Positions 26,622 to 36,349 of a stretch of DNA of 64,000 nucleotides are shown piece by piece. The notes under the pieces were generated by a model. That model ran no database searches. It was given only the letters and a program-made list of their open reading frames with translations, and was not told the origin of the DNA. Source of the DNA: Virgibacillus phasianinus (GTDB taxonomy: Bacteria > Bacillota > Bacilli > Bacillales > Amphibacillaceae); NCBI RefSeq assembly GCF_002216775.1, contig NZ_CP022315.1, positions 3,782,001 to 3,846,000 of the forward strand. Direction: 5' to 3'. Each line of letters begins with the position of its first letter. The first letter of the stretch is position 1. A program made the translations under genes and the position numbers.

Positions 26622-29600
26622 CTATTGCCACTTTTCTATCAAGGCATTGGCACCTGCCTTGAGCATGTTGTACGCTTCAGCAGAAATTAATTCATTTTCT
26701 TTCTGATGGTCAAGCAGCAATTTAAAGCCTTTTATGTGCTTAACAACTTTTCCCCCCAAGCCCTTTTCTTCGTAAGTGTTCACAGCAGTTAAATGCATTG
26801 TTAAGGCACGGACGGCACGGTCATTGGCAAATTCCCCCGCTTCCTTGTATTCCCTAACTAGCGCCAGCATATTAGCTGCATTCGTTTCGCCATTATGTTT
26901 AACTGTAATTTTATATGGATCAGTTGTGGTGTTAATGCCGGCTTCATCTTCAACATATATCGTCACGTAATAATCGCCATTCGGTACATCTTCCGCAGGC
27001 CACCATTTCTTTCTAACAGTATGTTCATTGTCTATCTCAAATTGTTTGATGACTTTTCTATCAGAGTTTTTTATTGATATTATCCAATCCATACGTTTGG
27101 AACCAAATGCTGTTATGTTTGCAGGGTTTTGCTTATTCACCTTATCTCCTGAGATGCGCTTATAATCAATCATGACCTCAGCATCAACTTCGGAATCGCC
27201 ACCCCATACATGGAATCCGACATTATGAGCATAGTCTATGGCGGTCACAACAATAGATTCAGGCTTTTCGCTGACGATATTGGAAGTTTCATTTGGTTCC
27301 GTGCTGTAATAATGACCATTAACCCACAATATAGCACCATTATAGCCGCTGCCTTTGTCTTTGGCATCCCAGGAAATTTGATACTTATCATTTTTGGGGG
27401 TCACCTTAATGTTACTGATAGAAGGCGCAATAGAATCAACTTTAATTGGTATATTCTCCTTCTGTGGTTCAGCTCCTTCGAAAGCTAGCTGACTCGTCAA
27501 AACATAACTATAGTCACCATCTGAAAGGGTCTTGTTATCAGCATCGGTCGAATTCCAATTAACCATTTCATATTTATAAAAGAAATTACCAAAAGTCATT
27601 ACATTTTTGCGAAACTTCCACGGTTCTCCCGTGAATTCACTATAATTACTGATAAAATCAACTTGTTTTCCATTATTATCTTCTATACTCAGCTGTAATT
27701 CTTTCAAATTTCTTAGAGCAGTGAATGACGGATATACACCTTTTACAATTGATCTAGGTGAGACAGCAATGTGTTCCGGATCAAAATTCCCAGTTGCACG
27801 ATTATACCCTAAAGGCAATTTGTTTAAAGCATCCCACAGCACAGTATGTCCAAGAAATGGATCACCTGAAACAGGAGATGGATCCAAGTTATTCGGTTTG
27901 TCCCAGTCCCCGTAAAATCCAGTATATGGTACGTTAATTGGAGGTGATTCCTTAGCCGTTTTACCTTTTGGTACAAAACGAACAAACCCCTCAACAAACC
28001 GATTTTCACTTAAGCTTCCCGGTAAATTAATTTCTACATGCAATTCTTCATCCTTTTTGACTTTAAAATTGTAGCCTTTTTTCTCTGATACTTTTTTTCC
28101 ATTAATAGTGACCTTAGCATCTTTCACCTTTTTACTTTTCATTGATAAATAATTATATGTTTTGTCATTCTCGCCGTCTCCATTTGTATCAAATGATTTC
28201 TCTTCTGTAGCATCCGTCATCACATCTACATACACTCGATATTTGTCAAAAGGATGGATGCTTTTTCTATCTAAAATTTCTGGTGTCAATGTAAATGAAA
28301 TCGTCTTATCTTTAATTTCTTTAAGAGCTACCGAAGCAGATTTCATCGGATTATCGGCATCTTTATGTGTAATTAGAATCGGCGTTTGAACAGCTTTGTT
28401 AATCTGCATTAAACCTGCCCCTTGCTTTCTTGGGGAATAAGGTAATTGTCCCTTTGTCCCTGGACGATATATGATTTTTGATGTATTCATTAACGCCGTT
28501 TTTGCTTTAGCAATTGTCGCTGCGTTGTGTTCGTAACCTTTATTATAAAAGGATTGTAAAACCAATGCGCCGCCTCCCGCAACGTGCGGTGCCGCCATTG
28601 ATGTCCCGCTCATAACTTTATATTTATTGTCAGGAACCGTTGAGTAAATCTTACCACCCGGTGCCGTGATTTCTGGTTTGAAACTTAAGTTCGTGGGCAA
28701 GCCCCAGGCAGAAAACCCAGACATTTCCCCTTTATTAGGATTAGAAACCCAAGTACCTTTGAAATTTAACTGTGCCTTAACACTTTTACCATCTTGTAGT
28801 CGTTCGACAATGGAATGTCCTATTTGTTTACTGACGGTTACAGCTGGTATTGTATTAGGGTTAAACCGCAATTTGGGGTAATCTGCCATCTCTGGTGCGG
28901 GAATAACAATTACACCGAAAGCCCCATGATCTTCAGCGGAATATTGGAATGGAGTGTAGGATCCATATTTTTGAGATAGTGAAACAACGGCAATTTTCCC
29001 TTTCACATCTTTACCCTGATAATCCTCATCCAACCCTTCACCAACGTTTACTAAAGGATATGTCTTATCCTTCTCCAGTACATCTTCAAATAATTTTGTA
29101 TTTGGTTGAACTTGATAAGGGACCAAAGTTTCATCTTCTAATTCAAGGGTTTGCATTTTTACTGCATCATTTTCTGACGAAGCAACCTGTAAAGCGTATG
29201 GACTGACGCCTGGGTCACCTACAGTGCCAATGTCAGGGTTTTCAGCAAACGGCTTATATGTCCTGGGAAGACTTGAGGTCTCTGTGCTATATGATGCATT
29301 TCCCCCAGCGGCAACAACTAAAATCCCGCCTTGAGTGGCTTTTTTAGTTGCCTGTTGAATCGGTGCATTCTCATTCACGTACCCTGCGTCACCCCCTAGG
29401 CTCAAGTTAATAACATCCGCCCTCATCTGGATGGCGTGATTAATACCCGCCACGACATCGTCTTCATAGGCTACTGCACCCGAATCAGAAAATACCTTTT
29501 CAGCAAGCAATTGCACATCTGGGGCAACACCTCTCACACCATTCTTGTCCCCATTTGCGCCAACAATCCCAGCGACATGCATACCATGCGGATCCCCATT

Positions 29601-30377
29601 TGGTTTGACATTGGTATCTTGGTCTGCCCAGTCATATCCGGAAGGCACTTTGTATGAATACCATTTGTCGTCAACCGCTGTCTTCGCTAATTCTCCCTGA
29701 ATAGTATTCTTGGTCCATTTGGCTTGTTCTTTAGCTTCTTTAGACAATTCAAAGTCTTTATGTTGAACATCAATGCCGGAATCAACAACCGCTACCAACA
29801 TTCCTTGCCCCTTTAGATCATACTTTTTCCAGGTCTGTACAGCTTTTACAAGTTCTTTACTTTTCGTTAGGGCATGCTTATACGTTTTTGCAACCTTAAC
29901 GTTTTTTACATTTTCTATTTTCTTGATCTCTTTTATGTTTTTAAAAGCTGTTTCCAAGCTGAATCCGAAGTTGCTGATATAAAATTGATGACGAATTTCT
30001 GTCTTGTTGGCCTTTTTCTTCTTGTTGATTTGACCGATGACTTGATCTTGAATCTGTTTAAGCCGATTCTTTTTGGCCGTGAGGGATTTGGTACTTGGTT
30101 TCTCTAATTCAACGATGACCCTGACTTGATCTGATGGTTGATAGTTTAGTTGATTACCCTCTTCATCGTACAAACCTTGTTCTTTCGCAGCCTCTTTTTC
30201 TTCTAATAGCATTTTTTCTTTCGATTGCTCAATAATCTTTTTAACATCTGTATTTACATTTTCAACCTGTGGTTCATTCGTTTGGGCCAATACCGGTGTG
30301 CTTCCAAGCATTACAATCATTATTATAGCCAACATTTTGCCAAGTAACGATTGAATCACTTTCTTCCTTACATACAT
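26622..30377 (-). CDS. Large secreted subtilisin-family serine protease (Vpr/lactocepin-like)
   Basis: 1251 residues. Signal peptide 1-31 (ends VLAQ), an I9-type propeptide region (about 80-170), then the S8 domain with D199 (AVVDSGID), H264 (DPHGMHVAG) and S593 (SGTSMAAPHVAG). A protease-associated insert spans about 410-545 between His and Ser. After the catalytic domain come Fn3-like beta domains (about 660-1190) and a helical C-terminal end. No LPXTG anchor was seen. Degrades extracellular protein; Vpr itself is about 800 residues, so this is an extended form. Terminator follows directly. Confidence 0.9.
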   Translation of the reverse strand: MYVRKKVIQSLLGKMLAIIMIVMLGSTPVLAQTNEPQVENVNTDVKKIIEQSKEKMLLEEKEAAKEQGLYDEEGNQLNYQPSDQVRVIVELEKPSTKSLTAKKNRLKQIQDQVIGQINKKKKANKTEIRHQFYISNFGFSLETAFKNIKEIKKIENVKNVKVAKTYKHALTKSKELVKAVQTWKKYDLKGQGMLVAVVDSGIDVQHKDFELSKEAKEQAKWTKNTIQGELAKTAVDDKWYSYKVPSGYDWADQDTNVKPNGDPHGMHVAGIVGANGDKNGVRGVAPDVQLLAEKVFSDSGAVAYEDDVVAGINHAIQMRADVINLSLGGDAGYVNENAPIQQATKKATQGGILVVAAGGNASYSTETSSLPRTYKPFAENPDIGTVGDPGVSPYALQVASSENDAVKMQTLELEDETLVPYQVQPNTKLFEDVLEKDKTYPLVNVGEGLDEDYQGKDVKGKIAVVSLSQKYGSYTPFQYSAEDHGAFGVIVIPAPEMADYPKLRFNPNTIPAVTVSKQIGHSIVERLQDGKSVKAQLNFKGTWVSNPNKGEMSGFSAWGLPTNLSFKPEITAPGGKIYSTVPDNKYKVMSGTSMAAPHVAGGGALVLQSFYNKGYEHNAATIAKAKTALMNTSKIIYRPGTKGQLPYSPRKQGAGLMQINKAVQTPILITHKDADNPMKSASVALKEIKDKTISFTLTPEILDRKSIHPFDKYRVYVDVMTDATEEKSFDTNGDGENDKTYNYLSMKSKKVKDAKVTINGKKVSEKKGYNFKVKKDEELHVEINLPGSLSENRFVEGFVRFVPKGKTAKESPPINVPYTGFYGDWDKPNNLDPSPVSGDPFLGHTVLWDALNKLPLGYNRATGNFDPEHIAVSPRSIVKGVYPSFTALRNLKELQLSIEDNNGKQVDFISNYSEFTGEPWKFRKNVMTFGNFFYKYEMVNWNSTDADNKTLSDGDYSYVLTSQLAFEGAEPQKENIPIKVDSIAPSISNIKVTPKNDKYQISWDAKDKGSGYNGAILWVNGHYYSTEPNETSNIVSEKPESIVVTAIDYAHNVGFHVWGGDSEVDAEVMIDYKRISGDKVNKQNPANITAFGSKRMDWIISIKNSDRKVIKQFEIDNEHTVRKKWWPAEDVPNGDYYVTIYVEDEAGINTTTDPYKITVKHNGETNAANMLALVREYKEAGEFANDRAVRALTMHLTAVNTYEEKGLGGKVVKHIKGFKLLLDHQKENELISAEAYNMLKAGANALIEKWQ

Positions 30378-31104
30378 ATATACATCCCCTTTTTATAATC
30401 TACCAATTTATCATATTTCAATATGTTAGATTATTTCAATAACTTCTATTAGGTTATCATAGGTTATTGCATCTTTTTATTGGGGTAATTTTATAGTGGA
30501 ATATGACTAAATAGACATACACATGATTAGCAGCTCATTATTCTGGTAGGCATTTAAATTGAGCAGTAAAGGCCGTATTACCTGCCTAAATATAAGTCTT
30601 GTGGTGCCTTTTATAATGAGGGAAAATGGATAAAATATGATTGGGAAGATACGGCTTTACTGAAAAATATTGGGGCAAGGGTATTTTTTCAGTCACGTAT
30701 ATAAACAAAATTGTGCGTGGAACCACTGAATATTAGAGAGATGGAAACGAAAGGTTTTATAAAATAATACTTAAGTGCGGGGTATAAATACCTTCTAAGT
30801 TTTATAAAAAGTTCAATCAAAAAAGGGCCATAAGAGAATACCGGAATTCCCGACTGCTCTTCCAGATGAATGTTTTGTTACTATCAAAGGCTATCTTTCT
30901 AAGAGTATGTTCACTTTTTGCAATATCTATCATCCAAGTAGAAACGTATGTTGTATCATAATTGAGACCCCATAATGAAAATGGTTACGCAACATTATGG
31001 CCCTTATGATGAATACGAGCGCCAAGCCCTTATTCCGGATAGGCACCCGGTCCTAAATTCAATTTTTCCTGGCAATAATCACTTTTAGTTACCTCCAAAT
31101 GATT
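30378..31104. other. 727-bp region without a convincing gene
   Basis: AT-rich sequence with many stops. The best frame is a 37-codon ORF on the plus strand (30975-31088; QHYGPYDEYERQALIPDR in its middle) without a good ribosome site; it may be the tail of a lost gene. The subtilase promoter should lie next to 30400-30480 but no clear -35/-10 pair was found. Confidence 0.4.
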
Positions 31105-31581
31105 TTAAATGAGATTAGCAAAGCTGAAACCGTATACAGAACCAATAGCAAATACAATGGTCCACACCGCCAAACTTACTGTCATCCAGCTAATTACCCG
31201 GACTTTTGATGAACCAAACGTTAATGCAAGGACAGCTGCTATATCTGTTCCTACTAGTATTGGCGCAAGTACAGCTAAACCAGGTACACCATATTTATCC
31301 CATATCCTTTTAGATCTAGTCTCTCGTTTGGTAGGCTCAGTCTTTCCCTTTTTTAATCTTCTCTCTGTACGCCACCCCGTAAATTGTTTAAAAAAGAACC
31401 CTAGTAAAAGGATTAAAATTAAATTTCCAACAAAGGCCGCCATTCCCACAGCAATCGGATGCAGCCCCCAAATAACACCAAGTGGTACAACAAGTGAAAC
31501 ATCAACCCATGGTATGATAGAAAACAAGAATAAAACGAAATACTGCCACATAACACCTGCTTCTTGAGCCCAATCCAGCAT
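31105..31581 (-). CDS. Small multidrug export family membrane protein
   Basis: 158 residues with a DedA-like topology typical of the 'putative small multi-drug export' family: SIIPWVDVSLVVPLGVIWG near the N-terminus, a basic cytoplasmic loop (RTERRLKKGKTEPTKRETRSKRIWDKYG) and GVPGLAVLAPILVGTDIAAVLAL. Actual transport has little proof in this family. ATG 31581 has GGGGGGG upstream. It may be co-transcribed with the two genes to its right. Confidence 0.75.
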   Translation of the reverse strand: MLDWAQEAGVMWQYFVLFLFSIIPWVDVSLVVPLGVIWGLHPIAVGMAAFVGNLILILLLGFFFKQFTGWRTERRLKKGKTEPTKRETRSKRIWDKYGVPGLAVLAPILVGTDIAAVLALTFGSSKVRVISWMTVSLAVWTIVFAIGSVYGFSFANLI

Positions 31582-31609
31582 ATTTATCCCCCCCCAAATT
31601 CATTAAAAA

Positions 31610-32032
31610 TTAACTGAACTTACGAATCGTTAACCAATAAACAAGATATTGACCGAGTCCTAAAGCACCAATACATAACAATGGAACTAAATGATGACTT
31701 GAGAAAATGAAACATACTACCGCTGCCACTGGCAGAGCAAAAGTGTAATAAATATAAACACTACGGCATGCCTTAAATGTGATCCATTGCTGTCCTTCAT
31801 CCATTTCACGAAATTCTGGCGGAATAATCCCCCATGAGTTTATAGGATGATCAGGATTCTGACGATTGTGTATCTGAATGAAGATTACCCATAAAATAAC
31901 GAAAACCAAAATAATCCCAAAAAATATTCTTATGCTAGTCGTAGATCCAATTGACGAAAGTACGAAACCTAAAATTACGAAAAGAAATAATATCATTGGT
32001 ATAAACGGTGACCGTAAAACGCGTGGTAACAT
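31610..32032 (-). CDS. Hypothetical membrane protein paired with XRE regulator
   Basis: 140 residues, four helices, with a hydrophilic loop (HNRQNPDHPINSWGIIPPEFREMDEGQQW). No family named with confidence. It starts three bases after the stop of the XRE gene, with AAGGAGGA inside the regulator's last codons, so the two are translated together; small XRE/membrane-protein pairs of this kind are common in Bacillaceae. Confidence 0.65.
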   Translation of the reverse strand: MLPRVLRSPFIPMILFLFVILGFVLSSIGSTTSIRIFFGIILVFVILWVIFIQIHNRQNPDHPINSWGIIPPEFREMDEGQQWITFKACRSVYIYYTFALPVAAVVCFIFSSHHLVPLLCIGALGLGQYLVYWLTIRKFS

Positions 32033-32035
32033 ACG

Positions 32036-32239
32036 TCATTCTTCCTCCTTTAAGTAAAATATTTCTTCCACTGTGACATTGAAGGCCTTGGATATTTTCA
32101 GGGCCAATGAAATCGATGGTGCATAATGTCCTTTTTCAATTAACCCAATTGTTTGACGTGTGGCACCAATCGCTTCCGCTAAATCCTGTTGTGTCCATTT
32201 AAAACGTGCACGTAATTCGCGAACCCTATTTTCAAGCAT
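32036..32239 (-). CDS. XRE-family small transcriptional regulator (YozG/YgzD type)
   Basis: 67 residues consisting of a single HTH: RELRARFKWTQQDLAEAIGA, TRQTIGLIEKGHYAPS, LALKISKAFNVTVEEIFYLKEEE. The start ATG 32239 is preferred over a GTG 12 bases upstream, which would sit in the ribosome site region. Likely controls itself and the membrane protein behind it; direct repeats lie in its promoter. Confidence 0.85.
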   Translation of the reverse strand: MLENRVRELRARFKWTQQDLAEAIGATRQTIGLIEKGHYAPSISLALKISKAFNVTVEEIFYLKEEE

Positions 32240-32273
32240 TCTAAAAATCACTTCCTAATACTTAATTAACCAT

Positions 32274-32306
32274 ATTGTAAATGATGATTTGCAAAATGTA
32301 AATGAT
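32274..32306 (-). promoter_or_regulatory. Promoter with direct repeats ahead of the XRE gene
   Basis: On the minus strand TTTACA (32297-32302), 17-bp spacer, TACAAT (32274-32279). TGTAAATGAT occurs twice in plus-strand reading, at 32276-32285 and 32297-32306, exactly 21 bp apart, covering both boxes. Probable autoregulatory operator. The remaining bases to 32557 show no gene. Confidence 0.6.
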
Positions 32307-32557
32307 AATTGTCATTATGTAAGAAATAATTGCGTTTATGATAAATTAAAATCCTTAACTTTCGAATTTACAAAAGAAAAAGACGCAACCCCTTTTTAAG
32401 AGTGCGCCAAATAATTCCTTAAATATTCAATAAGGCTGAATTCAAGATGATAAACTCAACCCTATCTTAGAAAGTTAACCTTCTTCAATTGATTAAAAAT
32501 ATGTGAAAATGAACCGCAGCAATTGCAACAGTTACTTAATAAGCCCTATTAGTAATC

Positions 32558-33199
32558 TTAATTTGTTTTAGTTTCATTATACTTTTCGTTCTGTACGTAT
32601 TTCCAATAAGTCTTAGTTCCATTATTTAGTAAAACTGCTTTTTTTGGAACTTGTGTTAATAAAAGAATGAGATTAAGTATATCTACTGAAGATGCCATAG
32701 AATTAATCAATATTAAGAACTTGAATGTAGTTGTTAAGGCTCCTAAAAGACTTAGTATGATTGGTAACAGAATTGATATTATAACAAAAGGAGCCATCGT
32801 AACAAGTATATATCTTGATTTGGATACTTCCTCCTCCGTTAGTACATAACCACCAAACAGAGTAAGCCCAATAAATGTTTTTTGTGATCTAATGAAGTTA
32901 GGAATAAACGCCAAATGAAATAGTTCGTGCACAATTATCAGTAAAAATATCCAGATAATAACAACAAAATTAATTGTTATGGATATGGAATCAGATGTCA
33001 GACCAAATTCATTCAAAGAAATAGTTGAAAAGGTATTTATCACACCTATGGTAATCAGTGCATTTAAAATCATTAAAGGAAATGATAGGGCAATAGCAAC
33101 ACCCAAACTTTTAGGCTCATTCATCGGAAACCATTCGTTTTCGACTAGATTTAAATGTATTCTATCATCAGTCTTTGGAATTCTGTTTTGTATTCTCAT
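32558..33199 (-). CDS. DUF3267 family membrane zincin-like protein
   Basis: 213 residues, about five helices. HELFH in the segment IIVHELFHLAFIPNF (near residue 90) is the zinc protease motif of DUF3267, followed by LFGGYVLTEEEVSKSRYILVTMAPFV, which carries family conservation. Probably an intramembrane metallopeptidase, activity unproven. Start ATG 33199 after AGGGGGACC. Confidence 0.75.
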   Translation of the reverse strand: MRIQNRIPKTDDRIHLNLVENEWFPMNEPKSLGVAIALSFPLMILNALITIGVINTFSTISLNEFGLTSDSISITINFVVIIWIFLLIIVHELFHLAFIPNFIRSQKTFIGLTLFGGYVLTEEEVSKSRYILVTMAPFVIISILLPIILSLLGALTTTFKFLILINSMASSVDILNLILLLTQVPKKAVLLNNGTKTYWKYVQNEKYNETKTN

Positions 33200-33293
33200 T
33201 AAGGTCCCCCTAAATTGCTATTGGGCTTAACAGCATCATTATTACAAAAAGCAACTGCCCTTTTTGAACAATTACACCCGTTGGTAGAATAAC

Positions 33294-33752
33294 TTAAGCA
33301 CGCCTAACATCATTCTTTTTAAAATTAAACGATATAATAAGTACAAGAATATAGAACAATGACATTAGTAATGAATATGCAGCGTAATTTAAATCTAGTA
33401 AACTATTTATTCCATATAAGGGTGTGGTAAAGATTAAATAAAAAGGATACTGGATTGAGGCAATTGAATCCAATACCACATAGTCGAACATTACGTTCTC
33501 AAACGACTTTATTAGAAAAATTATTCCGCCAGATATAATCCCAAGTGTTGAAAATATCTGCAATTTCCTGGTCCCACTTTTTCCGTTCGAACCTTGTTTA
33601 GCGAAGAGTAACAGGATTATTATAAATAATGTAGTGGTAAGGAAGTTAAAGATGTTCATATTTAGGTCTGGATGCTTTGCAGAGGGCATCAAATTTGTTG
33701 AAAAAGCCAACAAATATGAGCATATTAACAGAAAGAAAAATTTATTTGTCAT
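33294..33752 (-). CDS. Hypothetical membrane protein
   Basis: 152 residues with four hydrophobic segments and short loops; no family recognised. ATG 33752 is preceded by GGGAGGGAAC and is chosen over a start 45 bases upstream that would overlap this site. Upstream lies repeat copy 3. Confidence 0.6.
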   Translation of the reverse strand: MTNKFFFLLICSYLLAFSTNLMPSAKHPDLNMNIFNFLTTTLFIIILLLFAKQGSNGKSGTRKLQIFSTLGIISGGIIFLIKSFENVMFDYVVLDSIASIQYPFYLIFTTPLYGINSLLDLNYAAYSLLMSLFYILVLIISFNFKKNDVRRA

Positions 33753-33843
33753 ATTGTTCCCTCCCTTAGATTGCTTGCTTCTTTCAAAATCCAGCAATGT
33801 TAATGATATTATTATACGTAAATTCTATCATAATTTCCCTACT

Positions 33844-33880
33844 ATCCATCTTAATTTTCTGAAATGAAAACAAAAAAAAG
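33844..33880. repeat. Dispersed AT-rich repeat, copy 3
   Basis: Same TTAATTTTCTGAAATGAAAA core as at 6067 and 18572, here running straight into a terminator hairpin. Confidence 0.6.
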
Positions 33881-33903
33881 ATCGTTTAGACGCGATCTTT
33901 TTT
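33874..33903 (-). terminator. Terminator of the amine oxidase gene
   Basis: AAAAAAGATCG and CGATCTTTTTT flank a short loop; the right arm overlaps the last codons of the amine oxidase. Confidence 0.75.
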
Positions 33904-35001
33904 CTCAACTAAATTAATGGTTTGATAAACTGCCTGCTCAGCTGACCGAAGTGCTCCTTCAAGATGTCCGCTAAATTGTGCATTCGTTTCTGTACCGGCA
34001 AAAATAATTTTCTTTTCCCATACACCTTCTACTGGTGGTTGACCATAGCTCTGATAATCTTTAAAAGGACTAAAGTCTTCCTCAACAGCCGTTTCAGAAT
34101 CGCTGGACCAATCTTTATAAAGAATAGCCTTTGCATTTTTAGCTTCACTTCCATAGAGCTTTATTAACTGGGCTTCAACCAAGTTTAAAACTTTATCTTG
34201 CCCCATTTTTTCACGTGCTTCTGCAGGTATTCCGAAGAAACCAAATAATGCACCAGAGCCATTATTAGGGGAAGCATCATATATTTCTTGTAAGGGACCA
34301 ACACAACTCAACACATATCCGGAAAGTCCTAATTCTCTCCAGAAGGGACGGTCATAGACTGCAACTACCTTGGCCTGTTCCGCCATCCAGGTCGGTTTCT
34401 TTTCCATGTCAGTAATAAGATTTGGAGAAAGGGAGGGAGAAAATTCAATGTGACCTGCCACAAGACGAGGTGGCAATGCGAAAATAACAGCATCTGCAGA
34501 AATTTTCGTTGTCTTTCCATCAGCAAGGTCTGCTTCAACCGCGATCTCTCCAGCTTCATCCAACTGAATTTTCTTCACCCGCGTTTCTAGCTCAACTATT
34601 TCTGAGGGAATAGTTTCTGCTAGGGCGTCAATAAGAGACCGCACACCTCCAGCCAATCGAATCGACTTTTCATCAGAACTTTCTTGCAGCGCACAGCGCT
34701 CTGGTGGCTTAATTTCAAATCGTTCTATAAGTATTTCGCCTTTATTATATTGGGCGAGGGTTTCTAAATTTAGTTCTTCAACTAGATTAGCAATATAACT
34801 CTCGTGCTGTGGCCAAAACCATGTCGGGCCAAGGTCAAAATTACCTAGGTCAGGCCTGTTTGGGACAGACTTACTCAACACCCTGCCACCAATTCTATCT
34901 CTAGCCTCTAGGACCCTACATTCAATGCCTTGTTCAGTAAGTAGTGATGCTGCACGCAGGCCACTTAAACCCGCACCTACAATGATTACAGGATTGTTCA
35001 T
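33886..35001 (-). CDS. FAD-dependent amine oxidase (monoamine oxidase-like)
   Basis: 371 residues. Dinucleotide-binding fold at the N-terminus, VIIVGAGLSGLRAASLL, followed by the GG motif RVLEARDRIGGRVLS. Near the C-terminus, IIFAGTETNAQFSGHLEGALRSAEQA is the FAD-binding signature of flavin amine oxidases. Oxidises amines to aldehydes with H2O2 release in the family; substrate unknown. Somewhat shorter than MAO (about 450). Start ATG 35001 with GAGGAGGA. Confidence 0.85.
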   Translation of the reverse strand: MNNPVIIVGAGLSGLRAASLLTEQGIECRVLEARDRIGGRVLSKSVPNRPDLGNFDLGPTWFWPQHESYIANLVEELNLETLAQYNKGEILIERFEIKPPERCALQESSDEKSIRLAGGVRSLIDALAETIPSEIVELETRVKKIQLDEAGEIAVEADLADGKTTKISADAVIFALPPRLVAGHIEFSPSLSPNLITDMEKKPTWMAEQAKVVAVYDRPFWRELGLSGYVLSCVGPLQEIYDASPNNGSGALFGFFGIPAEAREKMGQDKVLNLVEAQLIKLYGSEAKNAKAILYKDWSSDSETAVEEDFSPFKDYQSYGQPPVEGVWEKKIIFAGTETNAQFSGHLEGALRSAEQAVYQTINLVEKKDRV

Positions 35002-35142
35002 ATTTTCCTCCTCTTGACTTTATGTTGTACCTCTATTAATTTAAATCATCATAACACGCATAAAAAAACCAGACAAATTATTTAGAATACCTTTTGACTT
35101 TGTATAACCAACGTAAACTCACTTTTAAAAATGTCAATAAAA

Positions 35143-35178
35143 CAGCCCAACTCCTCCAAAATACGAAGAAGATGGGCT
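35143..35178 (-). terminator. Terminator of the SDR gene at 35266
   Basis: AGCCCA/TGGGCT stem extended by a CT/AG-rich part with one mismatch on the minus strand, followed by TGTTTTATTG. Confidence 0.55.
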
Positions 35179-35265
35179 AATATTTTAGGAATCTATTTTT
35201 AACTTAATCGATAACTATAATTCTAGTTTCTCCATAGAAATCTATAAAGTTGTATCGGATTTCAA

Positions 35266-36027
35266 TTATTGGGCGGTTTCTCCACCATCTACAGGTAAAT
35301 TCACACCAGTCACATAAGCTGCCTTATCAGAACATAACCATACAGCCGCGTTCGCTTGGTCTTCCGGTGTGCCCATTCGACCGATAGGAATGGACTGCTC
35401 ATAAGCTTTCGCCTGCTCTGCAGCGTCTTTAGACCATTGTGCTACACTGGCTGTTCGTGTCATCCCCGGACAGATAGAATTCACGCGAATGCCTTGTTTT
35501 CCAACCTCAAGTGCCACTGTTTTCGTGAGCCCGTTCACTCCCCATTTTGACGATGTATACGTTGCAAGACCTGGTGTTCCAGCCAGCCCTCCAGTGGAAG
35601 CAGTATTCACAATGGCTCCACTTCCTGATTTGGTCATTGCACGAATTTCATGTTTCAAGCAATAAAACATCCCATCTAGATTGACACCCATGGCCCGATT
35701 CCAGTCTTCTGTTTTCGTTTCAGTAACCGGAGCAGTCGGTGCACCGATTCCTGCATTGTTATGGGCCCAGTCCAATTTCCCATAAGTTTTAACGGCTGTA
35801 TCAATCAAATTTTCAACCTGTAGTTCTTCCGCAACGTTACATTCAACAAATATTGCGTCGCCACCGTTCTTCTTAATCAAGCGCACGGTTTCTTCCCCAG
35901 TCTCTTTGGAGACATCTGAAACAACTACCTTTGCGCCCTCTTCCGCAAAAGCGATTGCACTTGCACGACCAATACCTGAACCTGCCGCAGTAATGATACC
36001 AACCTTACCTTCCATTAATCCTGACAC
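35266..36027 (-). CDS. Short-chain dehydrogenase/reductase
   Basis: Classical SDR of about 253 residues: TAAGSGIGRAS cofactor loop, NNAGIG, catalytic Ser in NTASTGG, YTSSKWG (YxxxK), and a typical PVDGGETAQ end. An Asp at the end of beta-2 (VVVSDVS) points to NAD(H). GTG 36027 follows AAGGAGC by seven bases; the longer frame to 36066 is not supported. Substrate unknown. Confidence 0.82.
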   Translation of the reverse strand: MSGLMEGKVGIITAAGSGIGRASAIAFAEEGAKVVVSDVSKETGEETVRLIKKNGGDAIFVECNVAEELQVENLIDTAVKTYGKLDWAHNNAGIGAPTAPVTETKTEDWNRAMGVNLDGMFYCLKHEIRAMTKSGSGAIVNTASTGGLAGTPGLATYTSSKWGVNGLTKTVALEVGKQGIRVNSICPGMTRTASVAQWSKDAAEQAKAYEQSIPIGRMGTPEDQANAAVWLCSDKAAYVTGVNLPVDGGETAQ

Positions 36028-36291
36028 TATAACAGCTCCTTTTGTTGTGATAAATTTACATTTCACGTTTCTAAATTGTTTTGTTCACATAAATTATTTT
36101 AATTTCAAACCGTTTACCTAAAAACTATTTAATGTCAAACAATTTAAATGCAATTGTACATTGAATTTCTTTAAAGCGCAAATATGATGTTCAAAGATAA
36201 CAAATCAAAAAATATAGGTTGATTAACCTCTTTTGCCTTTTTATTAAAAATAATAATCACGATAGACTTTGTAATGTTTTTCAGCAATAAG

Positions 36292-36327
36292 AAAAGGATG
36301 CCAATTCATTTGAACTGGCATCCTTTT
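36292..36327 (-). terminator. Terminator of the SDR gene at 36350
   Basis: AAAAGGATGCCAATTC pairs with GAACTGGCATCCTTTT around a short loop; T tract on the minus strand. Bases 36028-36291 hold only the promoter region of the next SDR, no gene. Confidence 0.85.
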
Positions 36328-36349
36328 AAACCACAATACATGATGATTG

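Noticed and set aside
30975-31088. 37-codon ORF in the empty 30.4-31.1 kb region
   Set aside because: No clear ribosome site and no recognisable similarity; kept only as a note in the gap description.
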